Shown here: piece by piece, positions 10,893 through 21,348 of the stretch
Layout of the letters: each line of letters begins with the position of its first letter
Numbering within the stretch: the stretch's first letter is position 1
Assembly (NCBI GenBank): GCA_032164245.1
Contig: JAVMKO010000001.1
Span: 165,593,434-165,657,433, forward strand
Direction of reading: 5' to 3'
DNA: 64,000 nucleotides
Source of the DNA: Sternotherus odoratus
Taxonomy: Eukaryota; Chordata; Testudines; Kinosternidae
Made by a program: the position numbers and the translations under genes
The notes under the pieces: model-generated
Seen by the model: only the letters and a program-made list of their open reading frames with translations
What the model was told of the DNA's origin: nothing
The model's database searches: none

Positions 10893-11978
10893 AGTTAGAC
10901 TCTGAGCAAGAACCAGCCAACCAAGCACCAGAGAGAGAATGCTCAGTGCCACCTCAGAGCCCTGGCCCAATCTGCCCTGGTGTCCCATGTCCAGCTGTGG
11001 CTAACCCTGATGCTTCAGAGGAAGGAGATAGGGGGAGGAATCCTTCCTGATTCCTGCCAGTAGCCAGTTGACATCTAGAAGCATGAGTTTTAGGAACATA
11101 AGACAAACTGGAAGTGAGCCTCAGAGCTGTTGATTCCTGCTCCCATCCCCACTTCTACCCCTCACAAACAACCGTGTCACACACCTGCACTCAAATTTGT
11201 CCATCTCTCTCATAAACTAATTAAGTTGTTTGCTCCCACAGCTACTACTGGGCGTCTGTTCCAGAATCTCACCCTTCTGATGATTAGAAACCCTCTTCTA
11301 ATTTTCAGCCAGAATTTATTCATGGACAATGAAAATCCATTTGTTCTTGTGTCATTATCCATTAGTTTAAGAAGCTCTTCACCCTCCCTGCTATTTACTC
11401 CCCTTATGTTTTTATAGAGAGCAATCATATCCCTTCCTAGTCTTCTTTTTGCAAGACTAACAAGTCAAGGTCTTCCAGTCTCCTCTAATAAGATGGACGC
11501 TCCATTCCCCTGATCATCCTAGTAGCTCTTCATTGCATCTGTTCCAGTTCAAATTCATCTTTCTTGAACATGGGTGGTCAGAATGGGTGATCAGAATTCT
11601 CATTTTACTCTTACACAGTATGCCAAAGGACGTCTTACCAATGTCTTGTACAATGGCATTAATATTTCTCTATTACTACTGGAAATATCTCGCTTAATAT
11701 ATTCTCGAATCACATTGGTTTCACAGATGTCCATCATTGGTGGCTCGTAGTCACCCTGTAATTGACTCACACATCCAGGTCTCTCTCCTCTGTCACTTCC
11801 AACTGATGAGCAAAAATGTTCTTAGCTCCTAAATCCATGACCTTCTCCTTTGTACTATTGATTTTCATCCCTTTTCTGTGACTCTGATCTTCAAGGTCAT
11901 CCAGCTCTTCCTATATAATATTCTGATACTCCTCTGTAGTGTCAGTGCCTCCCAACTTTGTGTCATCAATATATTTCT

Positions 11979-12200
11979 TTAGCCCTCTCCTGATTTTTGT
12001 GCCAAGTTCATTAATAAAAATATTGAACAAGGTTGGTCCCATGAGGAATTAGCCCTCCAGTTCGATAATTCATCTTTTAATTCAACCCATTGCTTTCTCC
12101 CCTTTAGCCAGTCCCTTATCAATGCTTGTACAGATCCCCATCTTCCCAAACTTAACAATTTCCCATGTGATACCATGTCAAATGTTTTACTGAAGTCCAA
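11979..12200 (-). pseudogene. CR1 reverse transcriptase fragment (copy 1)
   Basis: The minus-strand frame begins MDFSKTFDMVSHGKL, the CR1 palm motif usually read as LDFSKAFDTVSH, and continues into the LKGRKQWVEL segment. It belongs to CR1 copy 1, downstream of the finger-domain fragment at 12419-12724, and is separated from it by frameshifts. Only part of the catalytic domain remains. Confidence 0.75.
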
Positions 12201-12418
12201 ATATATTTGCTCTACTGCACTTCCCTTATCTAAAAAATCTGTTATTTTCTCAAAGAAGGAAGGCTGATTAATCTGGTTGATCTAGATTGTTAAACTCATG
12301 TTGCTTTACATCTCCTTTACATTTAACCTCTATGCATTTAATTGTTAATTCTTTCACTGTTTATTCTAAAACCATACATACTGCTGAGGTCAGACTTATA
12401 GCTCTGTAATTTCCCAGA

Positions 12419-12724
12419 TTATATTTTTCCCTTTTTAAATATAGGGACATTAACTATTCTGCAGTCATATGGTACTACCCTGAAAAGAGATTTATTACAA
12501 ATCCTTGCTCTTGGACATGCATTCTCATATGCCTGTTCTTTCAATATTCTGGGATGGAAATTATCTGATTCCCCTGATTTGAGCACATTAAGATCTTTAA
12601 GTTTTTCTTCCGCCACAGATGTGGTAATTTCCATTTCTAGACATTCATTTCCATCAGTTGTACTTCCTTCATGCACATGTTCCATATTAGCTTTGTTATT
12701 GAAAAATGGAGACAAAGCATTCAT
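12419..12724 (-). pseudogene. CR1 reverse transcriptase N-terminal fragment (copy 1)
   Basis: A 101-residue minus-strand frame with the CR1 signature LNVLKSGESDNFHPRILKE near residues 45-63 and IVNVPIFKKGK at its end. Those two blocks open the reverse transcriptase fingers in CR1 ORF2. The frame stops before the palm motif, so the copy is broken by mutation. Confidence 0.75.
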
Positions 12725-13339
12725 TTTATTCTTGGGACATACCTAGATTATCTAAAATCTCCTTCCCAACAACACAGCATAGTGGTCCAATCTTGCCCTT
12801 CATTATTCTCTTTTTATTTATATAACTAACCCCCCCCCCCCCTTATTTACTTTAATGTCCTTGGAAAGAGCCAATTCAGCTTCACTTTTAGCAGTTCTCA
12901 CTTTAGTCCTACATTTTCTAACCTCCATGATGTAGCTTTCTTCTCTAATCAACTCCTTTTTTCCATTCCCTATAGGCTTTCTTCTTACTCCTAATTACCT
13001 TTCATAGAATCAAAGAATTGCAGGACTGGAAGGGATCTCAAGAGATCATCTAGTCCAGTCCCCTACACTTATGGCAGGACTATGTATCATCTAGACCATC
13101 CCTGACAGGTGTTTGTCTAACCTTCTCTTAATAATCTCCAATGACAGAAATTCCACAACCTCCCTAGGCATTTTATTCCAGGGCTTAACTATCCAGACAG
13201 GAAGTTTTTCCTAATGTCCAACCTAAACCGCTCTTGCTACAGTTTAAGCCCCTTGCTTCTTGTCTTATCCTCAGAGGTTAAGGGGAACAATTTTTCTCCC
13301 TCTTCATTGTAAGAATATGTATGTACATGAAAATAGTTA

Positions 13340-13642
13340 TCATATCTCCCTCAGTCTTCTTTTCTCCAGACTAATCAAACAATTTTTTTTCAATTTTCCC
13401 TCATAGGTCATGCTTTCTAGATCTTTAATTATTTTTGTTGATCTTCTCTGGACGTTCTCCAATTTGTCCACATCTTTCCTGAAATGTGGCGGCCAGAACT
13501 GGACACAATACTCCAGCTGAGACCTAATCAGCGCAGAGTAGAGCAGTAGTATTAATTCTCGTGTCTTGCTTATGACCCTCCTGCTAATACATCCCAGAAT
13601 GATATTTGCTTTTTTTGCAACAGTGTTACACTGTTCATTCAT
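13340..13642 (-). pseudogene. CR1 reverse transcriptase C-terminal fragment (copy 2)
   Basis: The minus-strand frame has the CR1 C-terminal signature: KANIILGCISRRVISKTREL, then YSALIRSQLEYCVQFWPPHF and VQRRSTKIIKDLESMTYEG. It follows the palm fragment at 13703-14056 in the same element after a frame break. The downstream UTR to 13003 carries the CR1 tail. Confidence 0.8.
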
Positions 13643-13702
13643 AGCATATTCAGCTTGTGGTCCACTATGACCTCCAGATCCCTTTCCAAACAGTGCTCCT
13701 TC

Positions 13703-14056
13703 CTAGGCAGTCCATTCCCATTTTGGAGTATGCAACTGATGCTTCCTTCCTAAAAGGAGTACTTTGCATTTGTCCTTATTGAATTTCATCCTATTTACTT
13801 CAGCCCTTTTCTCCAGTTTGTCCAGATCATTTTGAATTTTAATCCTATCCTCCAAAGCATTTTCAAACTCTCCCAGCTCGGTATCATCCACAGATTTTAT
13901 AAGTGTACTCTCTATGCCATTATCTAAATCATTAAAGATATTGAATAGTATCGGACCCAGAACTGATCCTTGCAGGACCCTCCCTGATATACCCTTCCAG
14001 CTTGACTTTGACCCACTGATTATTGTCTGGAAATAGTTTTCCAACCAGTTATGCAC
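13703..14056 (-). pseudogene. CR1 reverse transcriptase palm fragment (copy 2)
   Basis: A 117-residue minus-strand frame with GRVLQGSVLGPILFNIF (usually GVPQGSVLGPLLFNIF), then SVDDTELG at the catalytic site, where CR1 normally reads FVDDTKLG, and RMKFNKDKCKVLLLGRKHQL. Both aspartates of the site are present but the frame is isolated by upstream and downstream breaks, so it is not functional. Confidence 0.8.
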
Positions 14057-14098
14057 CCACCTTATACTAGCTCCATCTAGGTTGTATTTTTGAGGTGG

Positions 14099-14341
14099 TT
14101 ATTCATTCAGGTGAGTCTGGAGCCTCTCTACAAGATTTTTCCCCTTTTGTGGGATGCAAATTTCAAATAGATTTTGTATAGTTGATTTGAAGACATTCCA
14201 AGCCTCCTCTGCTTTTAAATACTTGAGATTTTCAGTCCAGTTGATTTCTTTAGCTAATTCCTTTAATTTCCTTAAGTCTGACCCTTGGAAATAGACAATC
14301 ATAGCCAATGACCTGGGTTTGATTATTCTCCCATGTTCCAT
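14099..14341 (-). pseudogene. CR1 endonuclease-RT linker fragment (copy 2)
   Basis: An 80-residue minus-strand frame ending AWNVFKSTIQNLFEICIPQK, resembling the region between endonuclease and reverse transcriptase in CR1 ORF2. It lies between a decayed endonuclease domain and the palm fragment, which supports the assignment by order. Confidence 0.6.
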
Positions 14342-14957
14342 TTAATTTAAACGGACTCAACTTGTGATCACTCAATCCAAGGTTATTTCCTACGACTCCC
14401 CGCCTAGGATGTCCTCACTACTTACTGAAAAGAAGTCTAAAATTGCATCACCTTTTGTTTTTTCAGTGACTATTTCAGGAAAGTAACTGGCATCTATCAT
14501 GTCCAGGAATACGTTGTCTCCCTACCAATATTGGTAGCATGTGCTCTCCAATCTATATCAGGGAAGTTAGTCTCCCTTGATGACATAATTCCCCAGAGTA
14601 TTTTTCTCTCTAATAATACTTAAGGGATCACTGTTCATGTTTGAGCCTGGGCCCTGGGGGAAGTCTATAGCAGACCCCTAATACTATCCCAACATATTTT
14701 GATCCAACAGTTTGTGTTGTCCATACTATCACTTCCTATTTCGTTACCGTGTACTGCTTTGTTGATGTGCAATGCTACCCCACCACCTTTAACTTTATTT
14801 CTCTCTCTCTCCTGAGCAGCATGTGGCCTTCAATAGCTGTCATGAATGCTAATTCAGCATGTTCCTGTAATCCCTATAATACCCGGTTTGACCTTCTGAA
14901 CCAGTGGGTTCCAGTTCCTCCATTTTAATGTCCAGGCCCCTTGCATTCATGTAGGAG

Positions 14958-15522
14958 TGTTAGGACCGGAAGACATTGTGACGGGCAATCACTAGGAAGT
15001 GCAGTTACGCTTCTAAGTCAACTCCAGGAGAGTGCATAATGGTGGTATTATCTGAGAATGACCTTGCTGTTATCTGTGTGTTTGGGAACCAGTTCCCAGC
15101 TGCATGAGTGTTTACCCCGTCTGAGTGAGAACGACTGCGTGGGAAACCAAATGGGGAATCTAAGGCAGGACTGCGTAATCAATAAGTGTTGACCAATCAG
15201 TTTGTTGCATGCTATTAATGAGATGAGTACGTATGAGATGCAAATGAGCATGGGTATATCTGTGCTAACACACCTCTTTGGGTTGGGCTTCCTCTTTGGG
15301 CCTCTCTGGACATCGCCCGGGCGTGTCAGTCATCTTGTATTGCGGCTGTGCTGGCAGATAAGCCCCCCAGCACGAAATGCCACCCCCTCCAATAAACTCA
15401 CCACTTTCCAACTAGCCACCTGTGTGAGGCCTCGTTTCTCCCGGCAACGAGATAAGCCCCCTGCAACAAGGAGCATTTCAGTTGTTTCTCTCAGGCCTCA
15501 CCCAGTTTTCTTGCTTGTGACA
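14958..15522 (+). mobile_element. solo LTR inside CR1 copy 2
   Basis: Starts TGTTAGGACCGG (or 8 bp earlier at TGTAGGAG, 14950) and ends CTTGTGACA. Plus-strand signals occur in order: CCAATCAG near 15193, an ATGCAAAT octamer at 15238-15245, a weak TATA-like GTATATC near 15254 and AATAAA at 15391-15396. The CR1 endonuclease text stops at the left edge and CR1-like text resumes at the right. I could not find a clean TSD; TTCA/TTCC (4 bp, one mismatch) is possible if the LTR starts at 14950. Without internal genes it reads as a solo LTR, perhaps gammaretrovirus-like. Confidence 0.6.
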
Positions 15523-15690
15523 TTCCTTTATCCCTTACAATACCTTCATTTAGCTGATTTTCCTATTCCTGTGTATTGAAGTCAGGCATGGAGATTTCAT
15601 GCATCACTTCCAACTTTCTCCTAGTTTAAAGCCCTTCTTATCAGCCATGCCAGCCTTGATCCCAGAAGATTAATACCTCAGGTAAAAAAA

Positions 15691-17520
15691 TGGAGGCCAG
15701 CGGTCAGGGTGGGATTTTGATGCATTACCTTGAGCTAAGCAAACTCTTTGCTTGAGATTCAAACTCTGTTAAGCAAACCTTTTAAAGCTTTCCCTACAAT
15801 GTCTGGCTCTGCATTTCTATTTTCTGATCCGCATGTGATGGCTCAGCTGAACCCTCCATTTAGAAGAGGCCTTCTGTCTGCTCTGTGAAGGATGTTTTAG
15901 ATCAGCTGCATTTCTAGATCTGCTGCAGGAGTGCAGAAAATTAACAGGGTCGCTTTCAGCACTGCTCGGTTTAACAAACTTTCCTGGAATGTGTGAAACC
16001 CCCGTGGGAGAGGGATACTTTCTCAAAAGCATTAGAATGGCAGTAGAAAGAGGGGGAGGGCACACTGTGGAGGTTTGATATTGATGAACAAATAGTGTTA
16101 CAGGCTGTGAATGCTTGAAACAATCTGCCTGGTGAGCAGGGTTTCTTTACTGCTCCCCAACTGATATCCAAGGAAGGCTTAATTACTGTTACTTTAAAAT
16201 ATATCTGCTCAGGCTTCAACTCTGCCTTGAGGCCCTGTTCAGGAACAAGCATTTTTAAAGTGACAACACTAAAAAAGACTATCCTGCTTTTTGTTTCCCT
16301 CCCAGTAGCAGCCTCTTCTCAAGAAACAGCTTTTAACACACAGCATGTCCATTTCAGCCAGACTGCCTTTGGCTGATGCAAATGGGCACAGAAGTCAATG
16401 GAGCGATGCTATTTACCCCAGCTGAGGTGCTGGCTCATGATACGTAACAGAAAAGATGAGATGTCTGCCCTCTTTCCCTCTCCTACAGGCAGAACTGGGC
16501 CATAATCACAAATAGTTTAAACTCATTTAAAATGAAAAATCAATACTTAGTTTGGATTCTCCTCTCCAAAAGCAGCAGACTTCTCCTTGGTGACAAGACT
16601 AAAGGTATTGTAAATAGTGTCTTCCTCTGCCCTGACTTTCTCTGCTACCAAGTCCTTCTCCATACCCACTCCACTGACCATTTAACAGGAAAATTACATA
16701 GGAAATTCAATGAAGCAGCTACAAAAGAAGCCTATGAGGGTATTGGTTGAACATAAAGGTGCACTCCTCTTCCATATGGGCTTACAGGGCATTCTTAACC
16801 AGAGCCCAGTTGTGCAGTGAACCAAATCGATGAAGCTCAAATTGCAGCCAATTTAAAATCGAGCATTGCACTGAAAATCAGCAGGCTTGATCCTCCACTG
16901 CCTTGTATTGTTTACACTATGGGTCAGATCCTGAGTCCTACAATATCTACTTTGTGCTCCTAGCCACGAAGCCAGTTTGATTGGCGTTGGCCTGGGGATT
17001 CGCTCAGATATGGTGACTCCCCAGCACAGAGGTGCTCTGTATCACTTCTCCATGCCACATGTTCACATTCTAATGTAGGCATTCTGGTGGGAGAGCTAGT
17101 AGAGTGGGGAAGTTGCAAGGATATTTTTAATGAGGAAAATACTGTTTTGTTTATGTCTTCACTCCTTCCCCTCCCGAACTGGCTGAATCCTCCTGGCACG
17201 AACTTTCTCAGTTTTAGGCAGACTGGAGGGTGTGAATCACTACCACTTTACTTCAGTCCATTGCTGGTGCAATTCCACTGAAATCAATGGAGTTAAAGTA
17301 GCATAAAAGTTGGCTCACACATTGCTGCTTTAGAACCCAGGCCTAAATTTAGCACCTTAAAAGTGAAAGTTATGGACATGTGAAAACCTAACATAGGAAT
17401 GGAAATGCTCCTACAAATGTAACTCTAATGACCACTAGTACTTACAGTGTTTTCTCTAACATCTGACGGCCGCTGGAGTTCAATTGTTATCTTTGTGTGA
17501 GAATGGAATAGCTTATCAAT
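15691..17520. other. unassigned non-coding sequence
   Basis: No gene or bounded repeat is visible. It contains one ATCAATGGAGTT phrase (about 17283-17294) belonging to a palindromic family seen elsewhere, too short here to delimit. Confidence 0.4.
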
Positions 17521-17730
17521 GTGGCCCAGTGGATACTTGACTGGGATTCAGACTCAAATTTTATTTTTGGCTCTGTCACTGACTAGCTCTGTGATCTTGG
17601 GGAAGTCACATCACCTCTGTGTTTCAGCTTTTCTAGCTGTGAAATGGGGATAATGATGCTTGCCTCCTTTGTCAAAGTGCTTTGAAATTTATGGCTGAAA
17701 AGGGCTCTATATGTGAGCTAGGTATTTAAA
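17521..17730 (+). repeat. MIR-type SINE
   Basis: The text follows the MIR consensus in order: AGTGGATACTTGACTGGGA, GGCTCTGTCACTGACTAGCT, GTGATCTTGGGGAAGTCACA, GAAATGGGGATAATGATG and AAAGTGCTTTGAAA. MIRs are old tRNA-derived SINEs mobilised by L2-type LINEs and widespread in amniotes. It is among the best-preserved of several MIR copies in the window. Confidence 0.85.
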
Positions 17731-19312
17731 ACCCTTACCTTTTTCTCCTCATCACGGGGCTCATTTGTGCTTGTAAAAGCCAAGAGGTAACTTTCTTTTC
17801 TTTCTTTTTGGCTATTTCAGAGTATGGATAAACAAAGGGATGAAACCCCCAAGATCAAACCCTTCCAAGGCACTGTCAATTTACCTGCTTCCTCTCTGGC
17901 CTCAATGGAATTCAAGCGGATTGTAAAACCAAAGGGCCAGTTGAACTGTACAGTGGTCACACTTTAAAAAAGCAAATGAAAAACACTCAACTTTTAGGGC
18001 TATAACCAATTCCAGCTGCATCCTCGTGTCATGAATGGGGAATATCACTCCTTACTGGAAAATGCTTTTAAATAGAAGAGTCCTTTGAGTATAATCATTG
18101 TAGGTGCAACAGTGGAGTTAGTGATACTGACCCCACCATGTGACCCCTGGCCCCTTTGCAGCAACCTGAGTCTTGCCATTGTGGGGCCAGGATTTCCATG
18201 CAGAGTATTTTGTAACCTTGACCCCTGTCATGGAACTGGGACCAGGAAATAAAGACTGGTCTCCTACCAACATTCCTTGTGTTACAGCTTTATTATAGTA
18301 ACTAGACTTTATCAAATACACCAGAAAGAAAGTAAAGGCCCATCGTTACAAAAAGTGATGCATTGAAAATGGGAGTCTCTCTATACAAAGGCTGGGAATG
18401 TAATGGTCTGTCATTTTATCCAGTCTGCTAAATTGTTGCCTTTAATGCAGTTCACTGCTTTTCTTCAAAACTATAATCTCAGTTTTATGACTTAAGTCTA
18501 TAGCATGCAAACCGTAGGTCTATAGTACAGGTGTTCCAGAATCAGTTAGCATTAGGTAATCCAGCAAGTAGTCTTAGGGGTTCCAGGTTTTTTGCATGCT
18601 ATCTTGATTTATTCCACTGTTCGAGCCATCTGTTTCTCACTGTACCTACAACACTTTCAGGCTTTTATTTGGTCATCTATTCTGTGGTACTGAAAGAGGA
18701 GTGTTGATAAAAGGTTACAATAAATTGTAAAGGTTTACTGATGATTCGAATATTTTGTTCCGTTTAATGAATATTTTTTTATCTTTGTGTCAAAATGATA
18801 AATTACATTTGGGAAGAAAATTCTACTCCTCCCCCCCCCCCCCATTTCACTCTCCAAGCCAGTCTGAGACCAGATGGTGACATTTTCCTTCATTATACTC
18901 CTAATCCTTCCTAGGAATTGAATACTCATGAAAAAAATCACACCAATTACAGTGGGTTTGGGGCATAGGTTTTTACCATAAAGAAACATAACCTGAAATG
19001 CCTTGATGGTTCTTTTATTATAGAAGAAATGTGCAAATGAATGAAGAGGTGCTTAGATTTTTAATTGTGTCAACTTAATACTGTTTTGACAATGGAACTT
19101 CATGTAAAAGAAAGTCTCTTGTTGTTTTTTTTTTAAATGAAAAAGTTCTAGCTGCATTGCAGCTGTATTATTTACTAACATAGCTGGCGATATATTAACA
19201 TGGACTGCAGGTTTACCAGGGCTGCAAATATATGTAGTTCCTCCAAGATTTTAATGTTTGTGTTTGCTTTTCATAGTTAATCTATTGCCCACTAAGTACA
19301 TGATAAAGATGG
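17731..19312. other. unassigned non-coding sequence
   Basis: No gene is seen. A block at about 18110-18310 has an AATAAA at 18248 and may be an LTR fragment, but I found no ends. A C-run lies at 18831-18843. Confidence 0.35.
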
Positions 19313-19317
19313 AGGAT

Positions 19318-19983
19318 TGTGATATGGTGTTCACTGCACACTGGAAAGGAAGGGGTTAAAATTAGCCTAGGGAGGCTGTACAAAGCACGGAGCAACCAAT
19401 CAGGGCCCAGTGGACTCACATAAAAGGGAGCTGCAGGACAGAGCAGCATCAGTGACTGTAGGGAACCCAAACAGAGAGGACTATGTTCTTAGTGGGTTAC
19501 AGGAAGGTAGCACCTCGGACGGGGCAGCTGCTGGCAGGGACTGGGGGAGTAAGAGGGAGCTCCTGGATGGCTGCTGGGTTGTGTTGGCGGAGGCCCTGAG
19601 AAGAGGGCGAGGAATGTGTTGGGGCCCTTGGGAAGTGGCTCAGGGAATTGAAGCAGCACTTGCAGAGAAGTTAAGGAGAGGCAGCACAAGGAGTAGTGGG
19701 CTGACCCATGTCCTCCTCCTCCCCTGCCCCCCCAGCAGCACTGGGAATGTGGCTGGGTTATCTAAGATGAGTTACTCCCCTCCTTCCAGAAGAGGAAAAT
19801 GTGGATGTTGTCACAGCTGGAAGGCTGAGTCATGAAGAGGACGCTGTGATACTTGGATGAGGCAGGGCTACAGGCGGAGAAGGCAGTGGGAGAGCCATCA
19901 CCAGGAGAGGGCATGCCTGCAGAGAGAGATCATCCCCAAGGCGGCCAGCAGGAAGTGCCGCTTGGGGAGTGAACTCTGTCACA
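19318..19983 (+). mobile_element. solo LTR, TGTGATATGG family
   Basis: A 666-bp sequence begins TGTGATATGGTG and ends CTCTGTCACA, flanked by an exact 5-bp duplication AGGAT (19313-19317 and 19984-19988). Plus-strand signals are ACCAATCAG near 19395 and a TATA-like CATAAAAG at 19419-19426. The start and the CCAGCAGGAAGTGCCG block near the end match the LTRs at 26798 and, more loosely, 44745, so they form a family. A 141-codon frame at 19410-19835 is inside the LTR and is probably spurious. Confidence 0.85.
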
Positions 19984-19988
19984 AGGAT

Positions 19989-20461
19989 AGAAATGGTCAA
20001 AAATTGCATCAATGAGTTGGCAAGAAAATACAAATTTCTTTACACGCACTTCCTCCCAAGGATGTGAGTCAACATAACCCCTCGAAGGGATAGCAAAGTG
20101 TCCCAGTCCTCATCACTGCATCATGATTGCAATCAGTAGATAACTTTTCTTCCTCATGTCTGAGGTTAGTCCCAGCTGGTTCTACGTTCAGCTGTTGGAG
20201 GTGAATACGGATTCTAAACTAAGAAGAAAACCAAACTGCTACATTTGGGTTTGAGTCTCAGGCATGAACACAATTCAGTTTGTGTCCACGGTTTTGGTTC
20301 AGGTTTGTCTCTAAAAGCATTGAACATACTGAGAGGCTGAAAGAAGAAGAAGGACTCTGTGCACTTTAAAATGATCCCATCTTCCATAAGCATGTAACAG
20401 AAAGAGAGGAAAAGAGGAAGGGGAGCCCCTCCATCCCAAACAGCTAATAATGCATCACTCT
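19989..20461. other. unassigned non-coding sequence
   Basis: No gene or bounded repeat is recognised between the LTR and the MIR copy. Confidence 0.4.
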
Positions 20462-20672
20462 CCTAGCACTTTTCAGCTGTAAATCTTAATGCACTTAACA
20501 AACATGGCTAAGAATTTTTACCACCATTTTACCTGTAGCAAAAATGAGGCTTAGAGGTATAGAAACTCGCTCAAGTCACAGAAAGAATCAATGACAGACC
20601 TGGCAGTAGAACATAGGTCTTTGGGTTCCCACTTCAGTATCGTTTCCACTGGCTGGGATAGTGCGGTACCTT
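20462..20672 (-). repeat. MIR-type SINE, minus strand
   Basis: Reverse-complement MIR text: ACCATTTTACCTGTAGCAAA, AATGAGGCTTAGAGGTATAG, TCAAGTCACAG and TTTCCACTGGC, in the order expected for an inverted copy. Moderately diverged. Confidence 0.7.
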
Positions 20673-20726
20673 TCCATCCACATGGCATCTGAACATCTAG
20701 TATAGCTCTTGTTCTTTATTCAGTTA

Positions 20727-21347
20727 CTAGTGTAAAAGCCCGTGTACACGGGCCAACGGTAACGGCTCGCTGCCCCCCCCCACTCAGCTCTCTCCCCTCC
20801 CCCCTCCCAGGCCCCCCTCCACTTGCTCAGCCCCCCTCCCCCCCACTCCAAGGGCCCCCCTGCTCGCTCAGCCCCCCTCCCCCCCCACTCCAAGGGCCCC
20901 CCACTCGCTCAGCCCCCCTCCCCCGCTCAGCCCCCCTCTCCTCCACTCCAAGGCCCCCCCCACTCCAAGGGCCCTCCCGCTCGCTCAGCCCCCCTCCCCC
21001 CACTCCAATGGCACCCCGCTCGCTCAGCCCCCCTCCCCCCCACTCCAAGGGCCCTCCCGCTCACTCAGACCCCCCTCCCCCCCACTCGCTCAGCCCCCCC
21101 CCCCAGGGCCCCCCGCTCGCTCAGCCCCCCTCCCCTCCACTCCAAGGGCCCACTGCCTGTGCCTCCTGCGCCCAGCCACCCTCCTGCCCGCACTCCCTGA
21201 TCCAGACCCTGCTTCCCTCTCGGCGGCGCACGCGTGGCGGCCATGTTGTGCTGCCGAACTACACTTCCCAGCATACCGTTCATCTGGGCCGTCTCTACTG
21301 CGCATGACGGCTTCACACAAACTTCTCTAGTCTTTTATTATATAGGA
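20727..21347 (-). mobile_element. non-autonomous Helitron (621 bp)
   Basis: On the minus strand the element begins TCCTATATAATAAAAG and ends with CTAG. Just inside the CTAG is a perfect 16-bp palindrome GCCCGTGTACACGGGC (20738-20753). The flanking host bases are A (21348 read on minus) and T (20726 read on minus), so it sits between A and T with no target duplication. A 5' TC, a 3' hairpin plus CTRR and an A|T insertion site together define Helitrons. The interior (about 20770-21150) is a C-rich tandem array, with a non-repetitive segment to 21347. It lacks Rep/helicase coding sequence. Confidence 0.85.
20770..21150. repeat. C-rich tandem array in the Helitron
   Basis: About nine to ten degenerate units near 40 bp, built from CACTCCAAGGGCCC, GCTCGCTCAGCCCCC and C-runs. 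The array gives long stop-free frames on both strands (20823-21200 plus, 20827-21048 minus), which are not genes. Confidence 0.85.
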
Positions 21348-21348
21348 T

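Larger units (their letters stand above)
8816..13002 (-). mobile_element. CR1-type LINE copy 1, interrupted by two hATs
   Basis: A minus-strand CR1-like retrotransposon. Its 3' terminus is at the left (CATCATAGAATTT, the reverse complement of the usual ATTCTATGAT ending). Removing the two hATs (8861-10068 and 10406-10892) with one TSD copy each rejoins the sequence smoothly, leaving about 2.5 kb: a long 3' untranslated part (to about 11.6 kb) and decayed reverse transcriptase (11.9-12.8 kb). The right boundary is set by the 3' end of a second CR1 at 13003, so this copy may have been hit by that insertion. It has frameshifts and stops throughout and cannot be active. CR1 is the dominant LINE of turtles, crocodilians and birds. 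Confidence 0.75.
13003..15690 (-). mobile_element. CR1-type LINE copy 2, interrupted by an LTR
   Basis: The 3' terminus is at 13003 (CATAGAATCAAAGAATT, reverse complement of a CR1 tail). Going right on the minus strand are the C-terminal reverse transcriptase (13340-13642), the palm (13703-14056), a linker (14099-14341) and a decayed endonuclease domain (about 14345-14957; a GDFNFPDI-like motif can be read across stops). An LTR splits the element at about 14958-15522, after which CR1-like 5' sequence (TTTAAACTAGGAGAA on the minus strand) continues to about 15690. The copy is long but riddled with stops and frameshifts. It abuts copy 1 and may have inserted into it. Confidence 0.75.

Noticed and set aside
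17521..17730. tRNA gene
   Set aside because: The tRNA-like head of the MIR lacks a foldable cloverleaf; it is an old SINE.
19410..19835. 141-codon frame
   Set aside because: Lies inside the solo LTR at 19318-19983; no retroviral gene motif.
20823..21320. Proline/serine-rich frames on both strands
   Set aside because: By-products of the C-rich array in the Helitron.
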